64,000 nt of DNA from Paracoccaceae bacterium (GCA_030148225.1 JASBTX010000009.1:230153-294152); one strand, 5' to 3'; shown: positions 47,108 to 57,507, counted from the stretch's first letter. Notes: a model not told the origin generated them from the sequence alone. Translations and numbers: made by a program.

Positions 47108-47502
47108 TCCATCACTGGCAGATACGGGTATACTATGAAGACACCGATCTGGCCGGGATTGTCTATTATGCCAATTATTTCAAATTCATCGAACGGGCGC
47201 GCAGTGAATATATCCGCGAACTCGGCATCGATCAGCGTCAGTTGAAAGCGGCGGGCATGGTATTTGCCGTGCGCCGGGTCGAGGCGGATTTCCTTTCTCC
47301 GGCGCGGTTTGATGATCTGCTGGATGTCGAAACGGGGCTGGCCCGGCTGGGCGGCGCGTCAGTAAACCTGGAGCAGACGGTTTCAAGTGGGGCGACGCGG
47401 CTTTTTCACGCCCGTGTACGGCTGGCCGTACTGTCGGAAAGTGGCCGTCCCCTGCCCATCCCGGCAGATATCCGCCAAAAATTTCAAATTCATGCGAGCT
47501 AG
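47104..47502 (+). CDS. ybgC: Tol-Pal-associated acyl-CoA thioesterase YbgC
   Basis: Hotdog-fold thioesterase that hydrolyses short acyl-CoA or acyl-ACP and is regularly encoded with Tol-Pal. The 132-residue product has the catalytic Asp in YYEDTDLAGIVYYANYFKFIERARSEY, the family signature. Starts within the stop of the preceding gene (ATGA). A 103-nt gap, rich in short inverted repeats of TTTTGCG, separates it from tolQ. Confidence 0.95.
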   Translation: MIHHWQIRVYYEDTDLAGIVYYANYFKFIERARSEYIRELGIDQRQLKAAGMVFAVRRVEADFLSPARFDDLLDVETGLARLGGASVNLEQTVSSGATRLFHARVRLAVLSESGRPLPIPADIRQKFQIHAS

Positions 47503-47605
47503 ATTTACCTTTTGCGGCTTTTCTTGGATTTCATCGCCACCTTGGGATAAGAACCGTCGCAAAAGCCCTGCATGAGGCAAGGCGGGCGGAATTACGGGCG
47601 TATCG

Positions 47606-48301
47606 ATGGAAACCGAAACACTGGCGCTGGCGCAAGAGCTGGACTTTTCACTATTGGCGCTGTTCTGGCGGGCAACGCTGATTGTCAAGATCGTGATGGT
47701 GATGCTGATCCTCGCATCATTCTGGTCGTGGTCGATCATCATTCAGAAGGCCATCGGCTATCGCGCGGCCCGGCGGGAGGCTTCGGTCTTTGATCGCGCC
47801 TTCTGGTCGGGTGAGCCGCTGGACGGGCTTTACGAGGATATCGGGCCCGATCCGCGCGGGGCATCGCAAAAGGTGTTTTTCGCCGGGATGACGGAATGGC
47901 GCCGGTCGCATCGTGCTGACGGGGCGCTGATTGCCGGGGCGCAGGCACGTATTGACCGGTCGATGGATGTCGCCATCGCCAAGGAAGCCGAGGATCTGAA
48001 CCGCGGGCTTTCGTTTCTGGCCACGGTCGGCTCGACCGCGCCCTTTATCGGGCTCTTTGGTACTGTCTGGGGGATCAAGAATGCCTTTGAAGAGATCGCC
48101 ATTGCCCAGAGCACAAATCTGGCGGTCGTGGCACCCGGGATTGCCGAGGCGCTGTTGGCGACGGGTCTGGGGCTGTTGGCTGCCATCCCGGCGGTGATAT
48201 TCTACAACAAGCTTGCCGCTGACAGCGAAAGGATCGTTGCCGGGTACGAAAGCTTTGCCGATGAGTTCGCGACGATCCTGTCGCGCCAGCTGGACGCCTG
48301 A
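47606..48301 (+). CDS. tolQ: Tol-Pal system protein TolQ
   Basis: Proton-channel subunit of the Tol motor, which uses the proton motive force to constrict the outer membrane at division. The 231-residue protein has three transmembrane helices: one near residue 20-40 and two in the C-terminal third (LATVGSTAPFIGLFGTVWGIKNAF and a following LLAAIPAVIFYN). All TolQ family blocks present. tolR starts 3 nt later. Confidence 0.96.
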   Translation: METETLALAQELDFSLLALFWRATLIVKIVMVMLILASFWSWSIIIQKAIGYRAARREASVFDRAFWSGEPLDGLYEDIGPDPRGASQKVFFAGMTEWRRSHRADGALIAGAQARIDRSMDVAIAKEAEDLNRGLSFLATVGSTAPFIGLFGTVWGIKNAFEEIAIAQSTNLAVVAPGIAEALLATGLGLLAAIPAVIFYNKLAADSERIVAGYESFADEFATILSRQLDA

Positions 48302-48304
48302 GCG

Positions 48305-48778
48305 ATGGGCGCGGGAACCGTCAAATCGGGTGGGGATACTCGGCGCAGGCGCCGACGGGCGCGCCGACATGTCGCCATGTCCGAGATCAATGTCACGCCT
48401 TTTGTCGACGTGATGCTGGTGCTGCTGATCATCTTCATGGTCGCGGCACCTTTGTTGACTGTGGGTGTGCCGGTCGAGCTGCCGAAAACCGCCGCGACGC
48501 CGCTGGCCGCCGAAAATCAGGAGCCGCTGACCATTACCGTGACCGCGGACGGACGGCTGAGCATTCAGGACACCGAAACACCCGCCGAGGAACTGATCCC
48601 AAAGCTGCGGGCAATTGCCGCCGAGCGTACGGGGGACAAGGTGTTTCTGAGGGCAGATGGGGCCATACCCTATGAGGTCGTCGTTCAGGTGATGGGCGCG
48701 CTGAATGCGGGCGGGTTCAGCAATATCGGCCTTGTGACCGAAACCGGCGGCCCGACCTTTGACGGTCAGGGTGGCTGA
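48305..48778 (+). CDS. tolR: Tol-Pal system protein TolR
   Basis: Partner of TolQ with a peptidoglycan-binding periplasmic domain. The 157-residue product has an N-terminal basic stretch, one transmembrane helix with the proton-path Asp in NVTPFVDVMLVLLIIFMVAAPL, and the ExbD/TolR periplasmic domain. An N-terminal extension of about 15 basic residues precedes MSEINVTPF. Adjacent to tolA by 8 nt. Confidence 0.96.
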   Translation: MGAGTVKSGGDTRRRRRRARRHVAMSEINVTPFVDVMLVLLIIFMVAAPLLTVGVPVELPKTAATPLAAENQEPLTITVTADGRLSIQDTETPAEELIPKLRAIAAERTGDKVFLRADGAIPYEVVVQVMGALNAGGFSNIGLVTETGGPTFDGQGG

Positions 48779-48786
48779 GGGCGCGG

Positions 48787-49869
48787 ATGCAGGCCGGCAC
48801 CTATATTTCCGGCGCGGGCCATCTGGGCCTGATCGGCTGGGTGTTGCTGGGCGGGGTGTTCATGTCGGTCGATGATAGCGAGCGGCTGGAATTTACCGAG
48901 GTTTCGCTGATTTCGGCTGCCGAGTTTAACGCGCTGGGCGAGGCCTCGCCGGATGCGGTGACCGAGTTGGCGTCGGTTTTGACCCCCGATATCAGCGATC
49001 CGCCGGAAATCCTGCCCAGCGAAGACCCGGCGGGGGAAGTGACCCAGCCCGATCCGGTCAGCGCGCCGGAAGCCGATCTTGAACCCGATCTGAGCGATAT
49101 TCAGATACGCCCGGAAACCGACGCCACGGATGAGACGCCGCTTTTGCCGGATAACCCTGTCGAAGAAGCACTTGCGTTGTTGCAGCCGCAGGAGGATGAG
49201 GGCGTCAGCGACGCAGAGCGGGTGGCGCCCGTCCCCTCGACGCTGCAAGAGCCGGATTTGAAGATCGATGATATTCAGCGTGACGCGGTCACCCCGGCAG
49301 AAGACGGGCGCGAAACGCCCGAGGATCAGACGCCCACCACGGTCGAGGATGCCACGACCGAAATTCGCACCGAGGCCAATGAGGGCAAGGGGGCGCCCCG
49401 CACATCCCAGCGCCCCAAGCCGCGGCCCCGGCGCGCAGTCGCCGCGGAAGAGAACGCCGATACCCTTGCCGATGCAGTGGCGGGTGCGGTGGAAACGGCG
49501 CTTGAGGCTGAAACCGAACCTGCGCCCCGTGTGGTCGATGCAGGCCCACCCCTGACAGCGGGTGAGAAAGACGCGCTCAGGATCGCGGTTCAGAATTGCT
49601 GGAATGTCGGTTCGCTGTCCTCCGAGGCGCTCAGAACCACCGTGGTGATCGGTGTGACGATGAACGAGGATGGCACGCCGGTGCGCGACAGCATCCGTCA
49701 GCTGAGCACGAACGGGCGCACCGAGGTGGCGACACGACAGGCATTCGAGGCGGGCAGACGGGCGATAATCCGCTGTGGCGCACCCGGATTTGACCTGCCG
49801 CAGGAAAAATTTGCCCAGTGGCGCGAAATTGAGATTACCTTCAATCCCGACAAGATGAGGATAAAATGA
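48787..49869 (+). CDS. tolA: TolA-like protein with TonB-type C-terminal domain
   Basis: Spans from the TolQR motor to the outer membrane and Pal. The 360-residue product has one N-terminal membrane anchor (about residues 9-27), a long low-complexity middle rich in Pro, Glu, Asp and Ala (about 40-250), and a C-terminal domain ([36 protein letters not shown]) of the TolA/TonB fold. The middle is acidic rather than the Lys/Ala helix of E. coli TolA. Overlaps tolB by 4 nt. Confidence 0.9.
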   Translation: MQAGTYISGAGHLGLIGWVLLGGVFMSVDDSERLEFTEVSLISAAEFNALGEASPDAVTELASVLTPDISDPPEILPSEDPAGEVTQPDPVSAPEADLEPDLSDIQIRPETDATDETPLLPDNPVEEALALLQPQEDEGVSDAERVAPVPSTLQEPDLKIDDIQRDAVTPAEDGRETPEDQTPTTVEDATTEIRTEANEGKGAPRTSQRPKPRPRRAVAAEENADTLADAVAGAVETALEAETEPAPRVVDAGPPLTAGEKDALRIAVQNCWNVGSLSSEALRTTVVIGVTMNEDGTPVRDSIRQLSTNGRTEVATRQAFEAGRRAIIRCGAPGFDLPQEKFAQWREIEITFNPDKMRIK

Positions 49870-51188
49870 AGATTATTCGGATATTCATGATGACGCTGTT
49901 GGCGGTCGTCTGGCTGGTGCCCGCCGCGCTGGCGCAGAACGGACCGCTCAGGATCGAGATCACCGAAGGTGTGATCGAACCGCTGCCCATTGCCGTTCCC
50001 GAATTCATCGCCGAGAACGCGGCGGCCCGTTCGGTGGTGGCGGATGTGACCCGCACCGTGATTGCCGATCTTGTCGGTACCGGCCTTTTCCGCGAGATAC
50101 CGCCAGCGGCGCATATCTCGAAGGTCGAGAATTTCGCAACTCCCATCCAATATGCCGACTGGAAAGCGATTAACGCACAGGCGCTCATCACCGGCGCAGT
50201 GTCGGTCAGCGGTGGCAAGATCACGGTCAAGTTCCGGCTGTTTGATGTGTTTTCGGACAAGCCGCTGGGCGAAGGGCTGCAATTTGCCGGCACCCAGCAA
50301 AGCTGGCGACGCATGGCCCACAAGGTCGCCGATGCCGCCTATAGCCGGATCACCGGTGAGGGCGCCTATTTCGACAGCCGGGTTGTGTTTGTCTCGGAAA
50401 CAGGGCCCAAGAACGCGCGTCAGAAACGTCTGGGGATCATGGACTACGATGGTGCCAATGTTCAGTTCCTGACAGACAGCAGCGCCATCGTGCTGGCACC
50501 CCGGTTTTCGCCCACGGGTGACCGGGTCATCTATACCAGCTACGAATCCGGATTTCCGCGCATCTATGTGCTGGACGTGGCCAGCGTGACCCGTCGTGTG
50601 CTCGAGGATAACAGCGGCACGATGACATTTGCGCCACGGCTGCACCCAGATGGCAACACGGTGATCTATTCACTGGAAAAGGGTGGCAACACCGACATTT
50701 ACCGGATGGGTATTGACGGCGCGAACCCGCGTCGCCTGACCTCCAACCCCGCCATCGACACCGCGCCCAGCTATTCGCCAGATGGCAAGCAGGTGGTGTT
50801 CGAAAGCGACCGCTCGGGTTCGCAGCAACTATATATCATGAGCGCCGATGGCGGAGAGGCCAAACGTATCAGTTTTGGTCCCGGTCGCTATGGCACCCCG
50901 GTCTGGTCGCCGAAAAACGATTTCATCGCCTTTACCAAGCAGAACAAGGGCCGCTTCCATATCGGGGTGATGCGCACCGATGGCAGCGAAGAGCGGCTGT
51001 TGACGGCGTCGTTCCTGGACGAGGGCCCGACCTGGGCACCCAACGGGCGGGTGATCATGTTCACCCGCGAGACGCGTGGCGCGGATGGGGTGTCGGCGCT
51101 GTATTCGGTGGATGTGTCGGGGCGCAATCTGAAACGGGTCAGGATGAATGGCGGCGGGTCCGATCCCAGCTGGTCGCCGCTGCAATAG
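49866..51188 (+). CDS. tolB: Tol-Pal system beta-propeller protein TolB
   Basis: Periplasmic protein that binds Pal and TolA. The 440-residue precursor has a signal peptide ([24 protein letters not shown]), an N-terminal alpha/beta domain and a six-bladed propeller with repeated segments such as [28 protein letters not shown] and [11 protein letters not shown]. Complete. A 91-nt gap with a 12-nt direct repeat precedes pal. Confidence 0.96.
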   Translation: MKIIRIFMMTLLAVVWLVPAALAQNGPLRIEITEGVIEPLPIAVPEFIAENAAARSVVADVTRTVIADLVGTGLFREIPPAAHISKVENFATPIQYADWKAINAQALITGAVSVSGGKITVKFRLFDVFSDKPLGEGLQFAGTQQSWRRMAHKVADAAYSRITGEGAYFDSRVVFVSETGPKNARQKRLGIMDYDGANVQFLTDSSAIVLAPRFSPTGDRVIYTSYESGFPRIYVLDVASVTRRVLEDNSGTMTFAPRLHPDGNTVIYSLEKGGNTDIYRMGIDGANPRRLTSNPAIDTAPSYSPDGKQVVFESDRSGSQQLYIMSADGGEAKRISFGPGRYGTPVWSPKNDFIAFTKQNKGRFHIGVMRTDGSEERLLTASFLDEGPTWAPNGRVIMFTRETRGADGVSALYSVDVSGRNLKRVRMNGGGSDPSWSPLQ

Positions 51189-51231
51189 GCGCCGTTCCAA
51201 AGGGCGGGACGATATGGTATGAAACGCCCAA

Positions 51232-51259
51232 ATTACAGGGGCCCCCAATTACAGGGGCA
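51232..51259 (+). repeat. Direct repeat upstream of pal
   Basis: AATTACAGGGGC occurs exactly twice (51232-51243 and 51248-51259), with a 16-bp period, 21 nt before the pal start. It may be a slipped duplication or a paired binding site within the tolB-pal gap. Confidence 0.6.
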
Positions 51260-51279
51260 AAGAGGCGAGGCAGAGTTAG

Positions 51280-51783
51280 ATGAGACATATGACGAAAATG
51301 GCGTTGCTTGCGGTCGGGCTGGTTCTGGCGGCCTGTACCAACAGCGGATTGTATTCCGGCAATAACGGGCCGGGCAGCCAGAGCGGCGCGACGGCGGGCA
51401 GCGTGGACGATCCGACATCGATCGCCCATTTCCAGCAGGTGGTTGGCGACAGGGTGTTGTTCGCGGTGGATCAGTCGACGCTGAGCGACGAGGGGCGGCT
51501 GACGGTGTTGGCGCAGGCGAACTGGTTGTTGGACAACCCGGAATATACCGCCGTGGTCGAGGGCCATGCCGACGAGCAGGGCACGCGCGAATATAACCTG
51601 GCACTGGGCGCGCGGCGCGCCAGCGCGGTGCGCCAGTTGCTGGTGGCGCAGGGGGTGGCGGCCGGCCGAATCAGCACGGTGAGCTATGGCAAGGAGCGCC
51701 CGATCGAAGTGTGTTCGGCGGAAAGCTGTTATGCGCAGAACCGCCGCGCGGTGACGGTTCTGGCGGCAGGCGCGACGGGGTAA
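51280..51783 (+). CDS. pal: Peptidoglycan-associated lipoprotein Pal
   Basis: Outer membrane lipoprotein that anchors the Tol machinery to peptidoglycan. The 167-residue precursor has a lipoprotein signal with lipobox ending LAAC (about residue 17-20) and a C-terminal OmpA-like domain with the peptidoglycan-binding segment VVEGHADEQGTREYNLALGARRASAVRQLL. cpoB follows directly after the stop. Confidence 0.96.
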   Translation: MRHMTKMALLAVGLVLAACTNSGLYSGNNGPGSQSGATAGSVDDPTSIAHFQQVVGDRVLFAVDQSTLSDEGRLTVLAQANWLLDNPEYTAVVEGHADEQGTREYNLALGARRASAVRQLLVAQGVAAGRISTVSYGKERPIEVCSAESCYAQNRRAVTVLAAGATG

Positions 51784-51789
51784 GTGACG

Positions 51790-52638
51790 ATGAGGACACG
51801 GCAGGTTCTGGTCCTGACCCTGATCTCGGCCCTGGGTGCGGCGTTGGCGCTGGCACCGGTGACGGGGTGGACGCAGTCGCGCAATGAAACGCTGGCCGAT
51901 ATCCGCCAGCAGCTTTCGGTACTGTATGTCGAGATCCAGAGGTTGAAGCGTGAGCTGGTCACAACCGGCGCGCCGGGCGCGGTTCCGGCGGGCGGGACCA
52001 CGCTGGACCGGCTGGACGCGATCGAGGCACAGCTGCAATCGCTGACCGGCAAGACCGAACAGTTGCAGTTCCGGGTGGAGCGGATTGTCGAGGATGGCAC
52101 CAACCGGATCGGCGACCTGGAGTTCCGGCTGGTTGAGCTGGAGGGCGGCGATCTGAGCCAGCTGGGGGAGAATTCCACCCTGGGCGGGGATGTGGGTGAA
52201 CTGCCTGCCGCCGGAGGGGATGAGCAGGCCGGAACCGAGGCCGCGAGCGAGCTGGCGGTGGGCGAGAGCGCCGATTTCGAGCGCGCGCGCGCGGCGCTGG
52301 AGGCGGGCGATTACGGTGCCGCCGTGGATCAGTTCTCTGGCTTTGTCGACACCTATCCGGGCAGCCCGCTGGAGGCCGAGGCGCATTTGCGGCGCGGGCA
52401 GGCGCATGAAGGGCTGGGCGAGAACACCCGCGCGGCGCGGGCCTTTCTGGAGGCCTATTCCGGTGCGCCCCAGGGCAGCGTGGCAGCAGAGGCGCTGTTC
52501 AATCTGGGCCGGTCTCTGGGCAAGCTGGAGCAGACCAACGAGGCTTGTGTGACGCTCAACGAAGTGGCCGTGCGCTACCCGTCCGCGCCCGAGGTGGCCG
52601 AGGCCCGGGCCGAGATGGCGCGGCTTGAGTGCCCGTGA
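51790..52638 (+). CDS. cpoB: Tol-Pal system coordinator CpoB (YbgF)
   Basis: Periplasmic TPR protein that links Tol to septal peptidoglycan synthesis. The 282-residue product starts at ATG 51790 with a signal peptide (MRTRQVLVLTLISALGAALA, then TGWTQ), followed by an N-terminal coiled coil (NETLADIRQQLSVLYVEIQRLKREL) and C-terminal TPRs (YGAAVDQFSGFVDTYPGSPLEAEAHLRRGQAHEGLG). A GTG two codons earlier is an alternative start. Complete the Tol-Pal cluster. Confidence 0.93.
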   Translation: MRTRQVLVLTLISALGAALALAPVTGWTQSRNETLADIRQQLSVLYVEIQRLKRELVTTGAPGAVPAGGTTLDRLDAIEAQLQSLTGKTEQLQFRVERIVEDGTNRIGDLEFRLVELEGGDLSQLGENSTLGGDVGELPAAGGDEQAGTEAASELAVGESADFERARAALEAGDYGAAVDQFSGFVDTYPGSPLEAEAHLRRGQAHEGLGENTRAARAFLEAYSGAPQGSVAAEALFNLGRSLGKLEQTNEACVTLNEVAVRYPSAPEVAEARAEMARLECP

Positions 52639-53882
52639 GCCTGACCGCCCGGCTGGCGCAGACGCTGGCCGGGATGTTTCCCGACGAAAACAGACCAATT
52701 GAAGACTGGCCCCGGATCGGGGTGGCGGTGTCCGGCGGCGGCGATTCGATGGCGTTGCTGGATCTGCTGCAAGGTACCGGTCTGGCGCTGGCGGCGGTCA
52801 GCGTGGATCACGGTCTGCGCCCGCAGGCGCGCGACGAGGTGGCGCTGGTGGCGCGGTATTGCGCCGCGCGCGGGCTGGATCACGCGATTTTGACCTGGCG
52901 CTGGAACGGGCGCGGCAACGTGCAGGAGGCGGCCCGGCAAGGGCGCAGCCTGGCGATTTCGGATTGGGCGCGCGGCCGTGGGATTGATCACGTGGCGCTT
53001 GGCCATACGGCGGATGACCAGGCCGAAACGGTTCTGATGCGGCTGGCGCGCGGATCGGGGGTGGACGGGCTGGCGGCGATGGCGCCTGTCGCCCGGCGAG
53101 AGGGCATCACCTGGCTGCGGCCCGTTCTGGAGATGCGGCGCGCCGAGCTGCGGGATCATTTGCGTGCCCGGGGGCTGCGCTGGGCGGACGATCCGAGCAA
53201 CGAGGATACGGGGTATGCAAGGGTGCGGGTGCGCCAGGCGATTGCCGCGCTGGATCTGGATGTGGGGCGGCTGACGCGCACAGCGGCGCATATGGCGCGC
53301 GCGCGATCTGCGCTGGAGGCGGGGATGCGTGCTCTGGCGCGGAATTGTGTTACACTGGAGGCGGGCGATGTAGTGATCGATGCGGCCTGCCTTGCGGCGG
53401 CGCCGGAAGAATTGCGGACGCGATTGATGGCCGGGGCGCTGGGCTGGGTATCGGGGCAGGGCTATCGGCCCCGCTATGATGCGCTGATCGGGGCGCTGGA
53501 GGCAACGCGGCCCGTGGCGCTGCATGGCTGTCTGGTGATCCCCAAGGGCGGGCGGGTGCGTATCGCGCGTGAATGGAAGGCGGTTGCCGGCCTGACCTGT
53601 GCCCCGCAAGAGCCGTGGGACGGGCGTTGGCGGCTGATCGGACCCGGAGGAAAAGATTTGGAAATCAGGGCGTTGGGCGAGGCCGGATTGCGCGAGTGCC
53701 CGGACTGGCGGGACGGCGGGCGGCCACGCCAGAGCGTGATCGCCAGCCCTGCCGTGTGGCGCGGTGCGACGCTGGTGGCGGCGCCTTTTGCCGGGCTGGC
53801 ACGGGGCTGGCGCGCGGTGATGGAACCGGAACGGGCGGATTTCCCCGGTCTGACGCCGGATCAGGGACAATTATCGCATTGA
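52629..53882 (+). CDS. tilS: tRNA(Ile)-lysidine synthase TilS
   Basis: Adds lysine to C34 of the minor tRNA-Ile so it reads AUA, an essential function. The 417-residue product has the PP-loop SGGGDS (about residues 35-40) and the following HTADDQAETVLMRLARGSG block. Start is GTG, either 52629 or 52635; the latter forms a GTGA overlap with the cpoB stop. The C-terminal domain is poorly conserved, as usual. Confidence 0.93.
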   Translation: MPVSLTARLAQTLAGMFPDENRPIEDWPRIGVAVSGGGDSMALLDLLQGTGLALAAVSVDHGLRPQARDEVALVARYCAARGLDHAILTWRWNGRGNVQEAARQGRSLAISDWARGRGIDHVALGHTADDQAETVLMRLARGSGVDGLAAMAPVARREGITWLRPVLEMRRAELRDHLRARGLRWADDPSNEDTGYARVRVRQAIAALDLDVGRLTRTAAHMARARSALEAGMRALARNCVTLEAGDVVIDAACLAAAPEELRTRLMAGALGWVSGQGYRPRYDALIGALEATRPVALHGCLVIPKGGRVRIAREWKAVAGLTCAPQEPWDGRWRLIGPGGKDLEIRALGEAGLRECPDWRDGGRPRQSVIASPAVWRGATLVAAPFAGLARGWRAVMEPERADFPGLTPDQGQLSH

Positions 53883-53961
53883 ACCTGCTGGCGTGATGTC
53901 TATTTAACTGTAACACCCGCTGTGATAGGGACAGCGCCGGTCTAACCTTGGGAGATTTGCC

Positions 53962-55881
53962 TTGGGCAACGCACGCAATATTGCATTTTGGGTCGTTCTT
54001 TTTCTGCTGATCCTGGCTCTGTTCAATTTGTTCAGTGGTGATGGCACGACATTGCAAAGCCGTGAGAACAGCTATTCGGATTTCGTGGCCGCGGTCGAGA
54101 ATGATCAGGTGGCCAGTGTCACGCTGGATGGAGAGAAGGTGCGGTATTCCACCAAGGACGGCACCAGCTATGTCACGATCAAGCCAACCGATGCCGAAGT
54201 GACGAACCTGCTGATCGACAAGAACATCCCGGTGCGCGCCGAGAGCCAGGAGCAGAGCGGGTTCCAGGCGTTCCTGCTGAGCCTGCTGCCGTTCCTGTTG
54301 CTGATCGGCGTGTGGATCTATTTCATGAACCGGATGCAGGGTGGCGGCAAGGGTGGCGCCATGGGGTTTGGCAAGTCCAAGGCCAAGATGCTGACCGAGA
54401 AACATGGACGTGTCACGTTTGACGACGTCGCGGGGATCGATGAAGCCAAGGAAGAGCTTGAAGAAATCGTCGAATTCCTGCGCAACCCGCAGAAATTCAG
54501 CCGACTGGGCGGCAAGATCCCCAAGGGTGCGCTGTTGGTGGGCCCTCCGGGCACCGGCAAGACGCTTTTGGCGCGCGCGATCGCGGGCGAGGCGGGCGTG
54601 CCGTTCTTTACCATTTCGGGATCGGATTTTGTGGAGATGTTCGTGGGCGTTGGCGCGTCCCGTGTGCGTGACATGTTCGAACAGGCCAAGAAGAATGCGC
54701 CCTGTATCGTGTTCATCGACGAGATCGACGCCGTGGGCCGCCATCGTGGCGCCGGCTATGGTGGTGGCAATGACGAGCGCGAACAGACGCTGAACCAGCT
54801 TCTGGTGGAAATGGACGGGTTCGAGGCCAATGAGGGCGTGATCATCCTGGCGGCGACCAACCGCAAGGATGTGCTGGACCCGGCGCTGTTGCGTCCGGGC
54901 CGGTTCGACCGGAACGTGACCGTGGGCAACCCCGACATCAAGGGGCGCGAGAAGATCCTGGCGGTGCATGCCCGCAAGACCCCGCTGGGCCCGGATGTGG
55001 ACCTGCGCATCATCGCGCGCGGAACGCCCGGGTTTTCGGGCGCGGACCTGGCCAACCTGGTGAACGAGGCCGCGCTGATGGCGGCGCGCGTGGGGCGGCG
55101 GTTCGTGACCATGGAAGATTTCGAAAACGCCAAGGACAAGGTGATGATGGGGGCGGAGCGCCGCAGCATGGTGCTGACCGCCGATCAGAAGGAAAAGACC
55201 GCTTATCACGAAGCCGGGCACGCGGTTGTGGGTCTGAAGCTGCCGGAATGCGATCCGGTCTACAAGGCGACGATCATTCCGCGCGGTGGCGCGCTGGGGA
55301 TGGTGGTAAGTTTGCCGGAAATGGACCGGCTGAACTGGCATCGCGACGAATGTGAGCAAAAGCTGGCCATGACAATGGCGGGCAAGGCCGCCGAGGTGAT
55401 CAAATACGGCGAGGATCACGTGTCCAACGGGCCGGCTGGCGATATCCAGCAGGCCAGCCAGCTGGCACGCGCGATGGTGATGCGCTGGGGCATGTCCGAC
55501 AAGGTGGGCAATATCGATTATGCCGAGGCGCATGAAGGTTATAGCGGCAATACCGCCGGGTTCTCGGTTTCGGCCCATACCAAGGAACTGATCGAGGAAG
55601 AGGTGAAGCGGTTCATCCAGCACGGCTATGAGCGTGCGCATGAGATCCTTGTGGAGAACAAGGACGAATGGGAACGGCTGGCCGAAGGGTTGCTGGAATA
55701 CGAAACCCTGACCGGCGACGAGATCAAGCGCGTCATGAAGGGCGAACCGCCCAATGCGGGCGGGGATAACGATGACAGCCCCGACGAGGGCAATGCGGCA
55801 AGCGTGACGGCGATCCCGAAGACCAAACCGCGCGCCAAGCCGTCGGGCGACGGCGGCATGGAGCCGGAGCCGAGCGCGTAA
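53962..55881 (+). CDS. ftsH: ATP-dependent zinc metalloprotease FtsH
   Basis: Membrane-bound AAA+ protease that degrades misfolded and regulatory membrane proteins and, in some bacteria, LpxC. The 639-residue product starts at TTG 53962 with GGGAG upstream, has two N-terminal transmembrane helices, Walker A GPPGTGKT (about 194-201), the second region of homology, and the zinc site HEAGH (about 416-420). Complete, with a typical low-complexity tail. Confidence 0.97.
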   Translation: MGNARNIAFWVVLFLLILALFNLFSGDGTTLQSRENSYSDFVAAVENDQVASVTLDGEKVRYSTKDGTSYVTIKPTDAEVTNLLIDKNIPVRAESQEQSGFQAFLLSLLPFLLLIGVWIYFMNRMQGGGKGGAMGFGKSKAKMLTEKHGRVTFDDVAGIDEAKEELEEIVEFLRNPQKFSRLGGKIPKGALLVGPPGTGKTLLARAIAGEAGVPFFTISGSDFVEMFVGVGASRVRDMFEQAKKNAPCIVFIDEIDAVGRHRGAGYGGGNDEREQTLNQLLVEMDGFEANEGVIILAATNRKDVLDPALLRPGRFDRNVTVGNPDIKGREKILAVHARKTPLGPDVDLRIIARGTPGFSGADLANLVNEAALMAARVGRRFVTMEDFENAKDKVMMGAERRSMVLTADQKEKTAYHEAGHAVVGLKLPECDPVYKATIIPRGGALGMVVSLPEMDRLNWHRDECEQKLAMTMAGKAAEVIKYGEDHVSNGPAGDIQQASQLARAMVMRWGMSDKVGNIDYAEAHEGYSGNTAGFSVSAHTKELIEEEVKRFIQHGYERAHEILVENKDEWERLAEGLLEYETLTGDEIKRVMKGEPPNAGGDNDDSPDEGNAASVTAIPKTKPRAKPSGDGGMEPEPSA

Positions 55882-55891
55882 GGCAGAACCA

Positions 55892-55920
55892 GGGGCCGGG
55901 GAAAACCCCGACCCATTCTT
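55892..55920 (+). terminator. Probable terminator after ftsH
   Basis: GGCCGGGG-AAAA-CCCCGACC forms a stem with a four-A loop, followed by the T-containing ATTCTTATTG. The T tract is imperfect, so termination may be partial. Confidence 0.5.
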
Positions 55921-55932
55921 ATTGAGCGGTGG

Positions 55933-55977
55933 CGGAATTCGATACGAATTCCGGGTCGGAAAAATCCGATTTTTCCG
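55933..55977. repeat. Pair of perfect palindromes downstream of ftsH
   Basis: Two adjacent inverted repeats have nearly no loop: GGAATTCG-ATA-CGAATTCC (55934-55952) and GGAAAAATC-C-GATTTTTCC (55958-55976). Each is 19 bp, framed by C/G, and their centres are 24 bp apart. Both begin GGAA and end TTCC. They may fold in RNA or be paired protein sites. Confidence 0.7.
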
Positions 55978-56004
55978 GTGCCCCCAATCGAGGGATTGAG
56001 CGCC

Positions 56005-56772
56005 ATGCCTGATCCGGACTGGAACCCGGAGGATTACGCGGGTTTTGCCGACCAGCGCCTGCGCCCGGCACTGGATCTTTTGGGGGCTGTCACGACGCTG
56101 CCCGGGGGCGATGTGATCGACCTGGGGTGTGGGGCAGGCGCGATGGGCGCGGCGCTGGCGCGGTTCGGGCGCGCGGTGACTGGCGTGGACAATTCGCCGG
56201 CGATGCTGGCGCGGGCGGCTGATACGGGGGCCTATGCCCGGCTGATCGAGGCCGACATTGCCACATGGCGACCCAATGCGCCGGTGGCCTTGATATACTC
56301 GAACGCGGCCTTGCAATGGTTGGGCGATCATGCCGGCCTGTTGCCCGCGCTGGCGCGGCGGGTGGCCCCGGGCGGCACGCTGGCGGTGCAGATGCCGGCG
56401 CAGAATGCCGCGCCGTCCCATGCGGGCTGGAGCAGGGCCTGGCGCGCGGTGTTTGCGGATCGGCCCGTTGCCACAAGCTCGCAAATCCTGACCGGCGAAC
56501 AATATCATGACCTGCTGTCTCCGCTGGGCGGGATGCGGGTGTGGCAGACCGAATATCTGCAACATCTGGCACCGGTTGGCGCGAGTCATCCGGTACGGCA
56601 GTTCACGCAAGCCACCTTTGGCCGCCCGTTTCTGGCGGGGCTGGACACGGGGGCGCGGGACCGGCTGATCGCGGCCTATGAGGCAGAGTTGCACGCGGCC
56701 TATCCGCTGCGTCAGGATGGGTCGGTTCTGTTTCCGTTCCGGCGGTTGTTCTTTACGCTGCGCCGGGGGTGA
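56005..56772 (+). CDS. SAM-dependent methyltransferase, trans-aconitate methyltransferase-like
   Basis: Class I methyltransferase of 255 residues with motif I DLGCGAGAMGAAL, the acidic post-I residue in TGVDNSPAM, and the fold typical of Tam (trans-aconitate 2-methyltransferase), including IYSNAALQWLGDH, a hallmark of that subfamily. The substrate assignment is from similarity only. ATG 56005 gives the usual N terminus (PDWNPEDYAGFADQRLRPALDLL). Its stop overlaps the start region of the MOSC gene. Confidence 0.85.
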   Translation: MPDPDWNPEDYAGFADQRLRPALDLLGAVTTLPGGDVIDLGCGAGAMGAALARFGRAVTGVDNSPAMLARAADTGAYARLIEADIATWRPNAPVALIYSNAALQWLGDHAGLLPALARRVAPGGTLAVQMPAQNAAPSHAGWSRAWRAVFADRPVATSSQILTGEQYHDLLSPLGGMRVWQTEYLQHLAPVGASHPVRQFTQATFGRPFLAGLDTGARDRLIAAYEAELHAAYPLRQDGSVLFPFRRLFFTLRRG

Positions 56773-56795
56773 CGGGAAATGGAGGCGCGGGGCGG

Positions 56796-57395
56796 ATGCC
56801 GGCTTTGAAAACAACGCAGTTTCGCGGAGAAATCGTCTGGCTGGGCCGGGTGGCGGATTCGGAGGCGGATCTGCGCGCCGCGCCGATGGATGCGCTGGAT
56901 CTGAGGCTGGGCGGGGCGGTGGGCGAGCACCATGGCGGGATCACGCGCCCGTCTTGCAGCCGGGTTCTGGCGCTGCATCCGCGCGGGACGGAGATCGCCA
57001 ATACGCGCCAGCTTTCGGTGGTTGCGGCCGAGGATCTGGCGGCGATCGCCGCGGCCATTGGGCTGGAGGCGCTGGATCCGGCCATGCTGGGCGCGTCAAT
57101 GGTGTTGCGGGGTCTGCCGGACCTGAGCCACCTGCCGCCCTCCTCGCGGTTGCAGGCCGACAGCGGTGCCACGCTGGTGGTGGACATGGAAAACCGCCCC
57201 TGCGTATTGCCGGGCAAGGTGATCGGGGCGGCGCATCCGGGCGCGGGCGTCAGATTCAAGCCAGCCGCCGAGGGGCGGCGCGGGGTGACGGCCTGGGTGG
57301 AGCGGCCTGGCGCGGTAAAGCTGGGCGATGTGCTGCGCCTGTTCATCCCGGATCAGCCCGTCTGGCGCCCTTTGGCGGCGGGGCGAACGCGGTAG
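56796..57395 (+). CDS. MOSC domain-containing protein
   Basis: MOSC domains are found at the C terminus of molybdenum cofactor sulfurases and in proteins that handle sulfur or N-hydroxylated compounds. The 199-residue product has the beta-barrel pattern [27 protein letters not shown] and [36 protein letters not shown] conserved Cys is present in RPSCSRV. ATG 56796 is chosen over GTG 56769. Precise activity unknown. Confidence 0.8.
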   Translation: MPALKTTQFRGEIVWLGRVADSEADLRAAPMDALDLRLGGAVGEHHGGITRPSCSRVLALHPRGTEIANTRQLSVVAAEDLAAIAAAIGLEALDPAMLGASMVLRGLPDLSHLPPSSRLQADSGATLVVDMENRPCVLPGKVIGAAHPGAGVRFKPAAEGRRGVTAWVERPGAVKLGDVLRLFIPDQPVWRPLAAGRTR

Positions 57396-57492
57396 CGACG
57401 GGCGCGCCGATGGGGTGCAGCCGTTTCCAAAAAGAAACCGCCGCCGCCGATCCCGACGCAAGCAGCGCGGAAAATGTCGGAAATGCCGACCT

Positions 57493-57507
57493 GCACCGGG
57501 ACGGTGC
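57493..57507 (+). other. Hairpin in the fhs leader
   Basis: GCACCG-GGA-CGGTGC forms a 6-bp stem 52 nt before the fhs start in the 163-nt MOSC-fhs gap. No known folate riboswitch pattern is recognised. The rest of the gap shows no gene. Confidence 0.3.
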
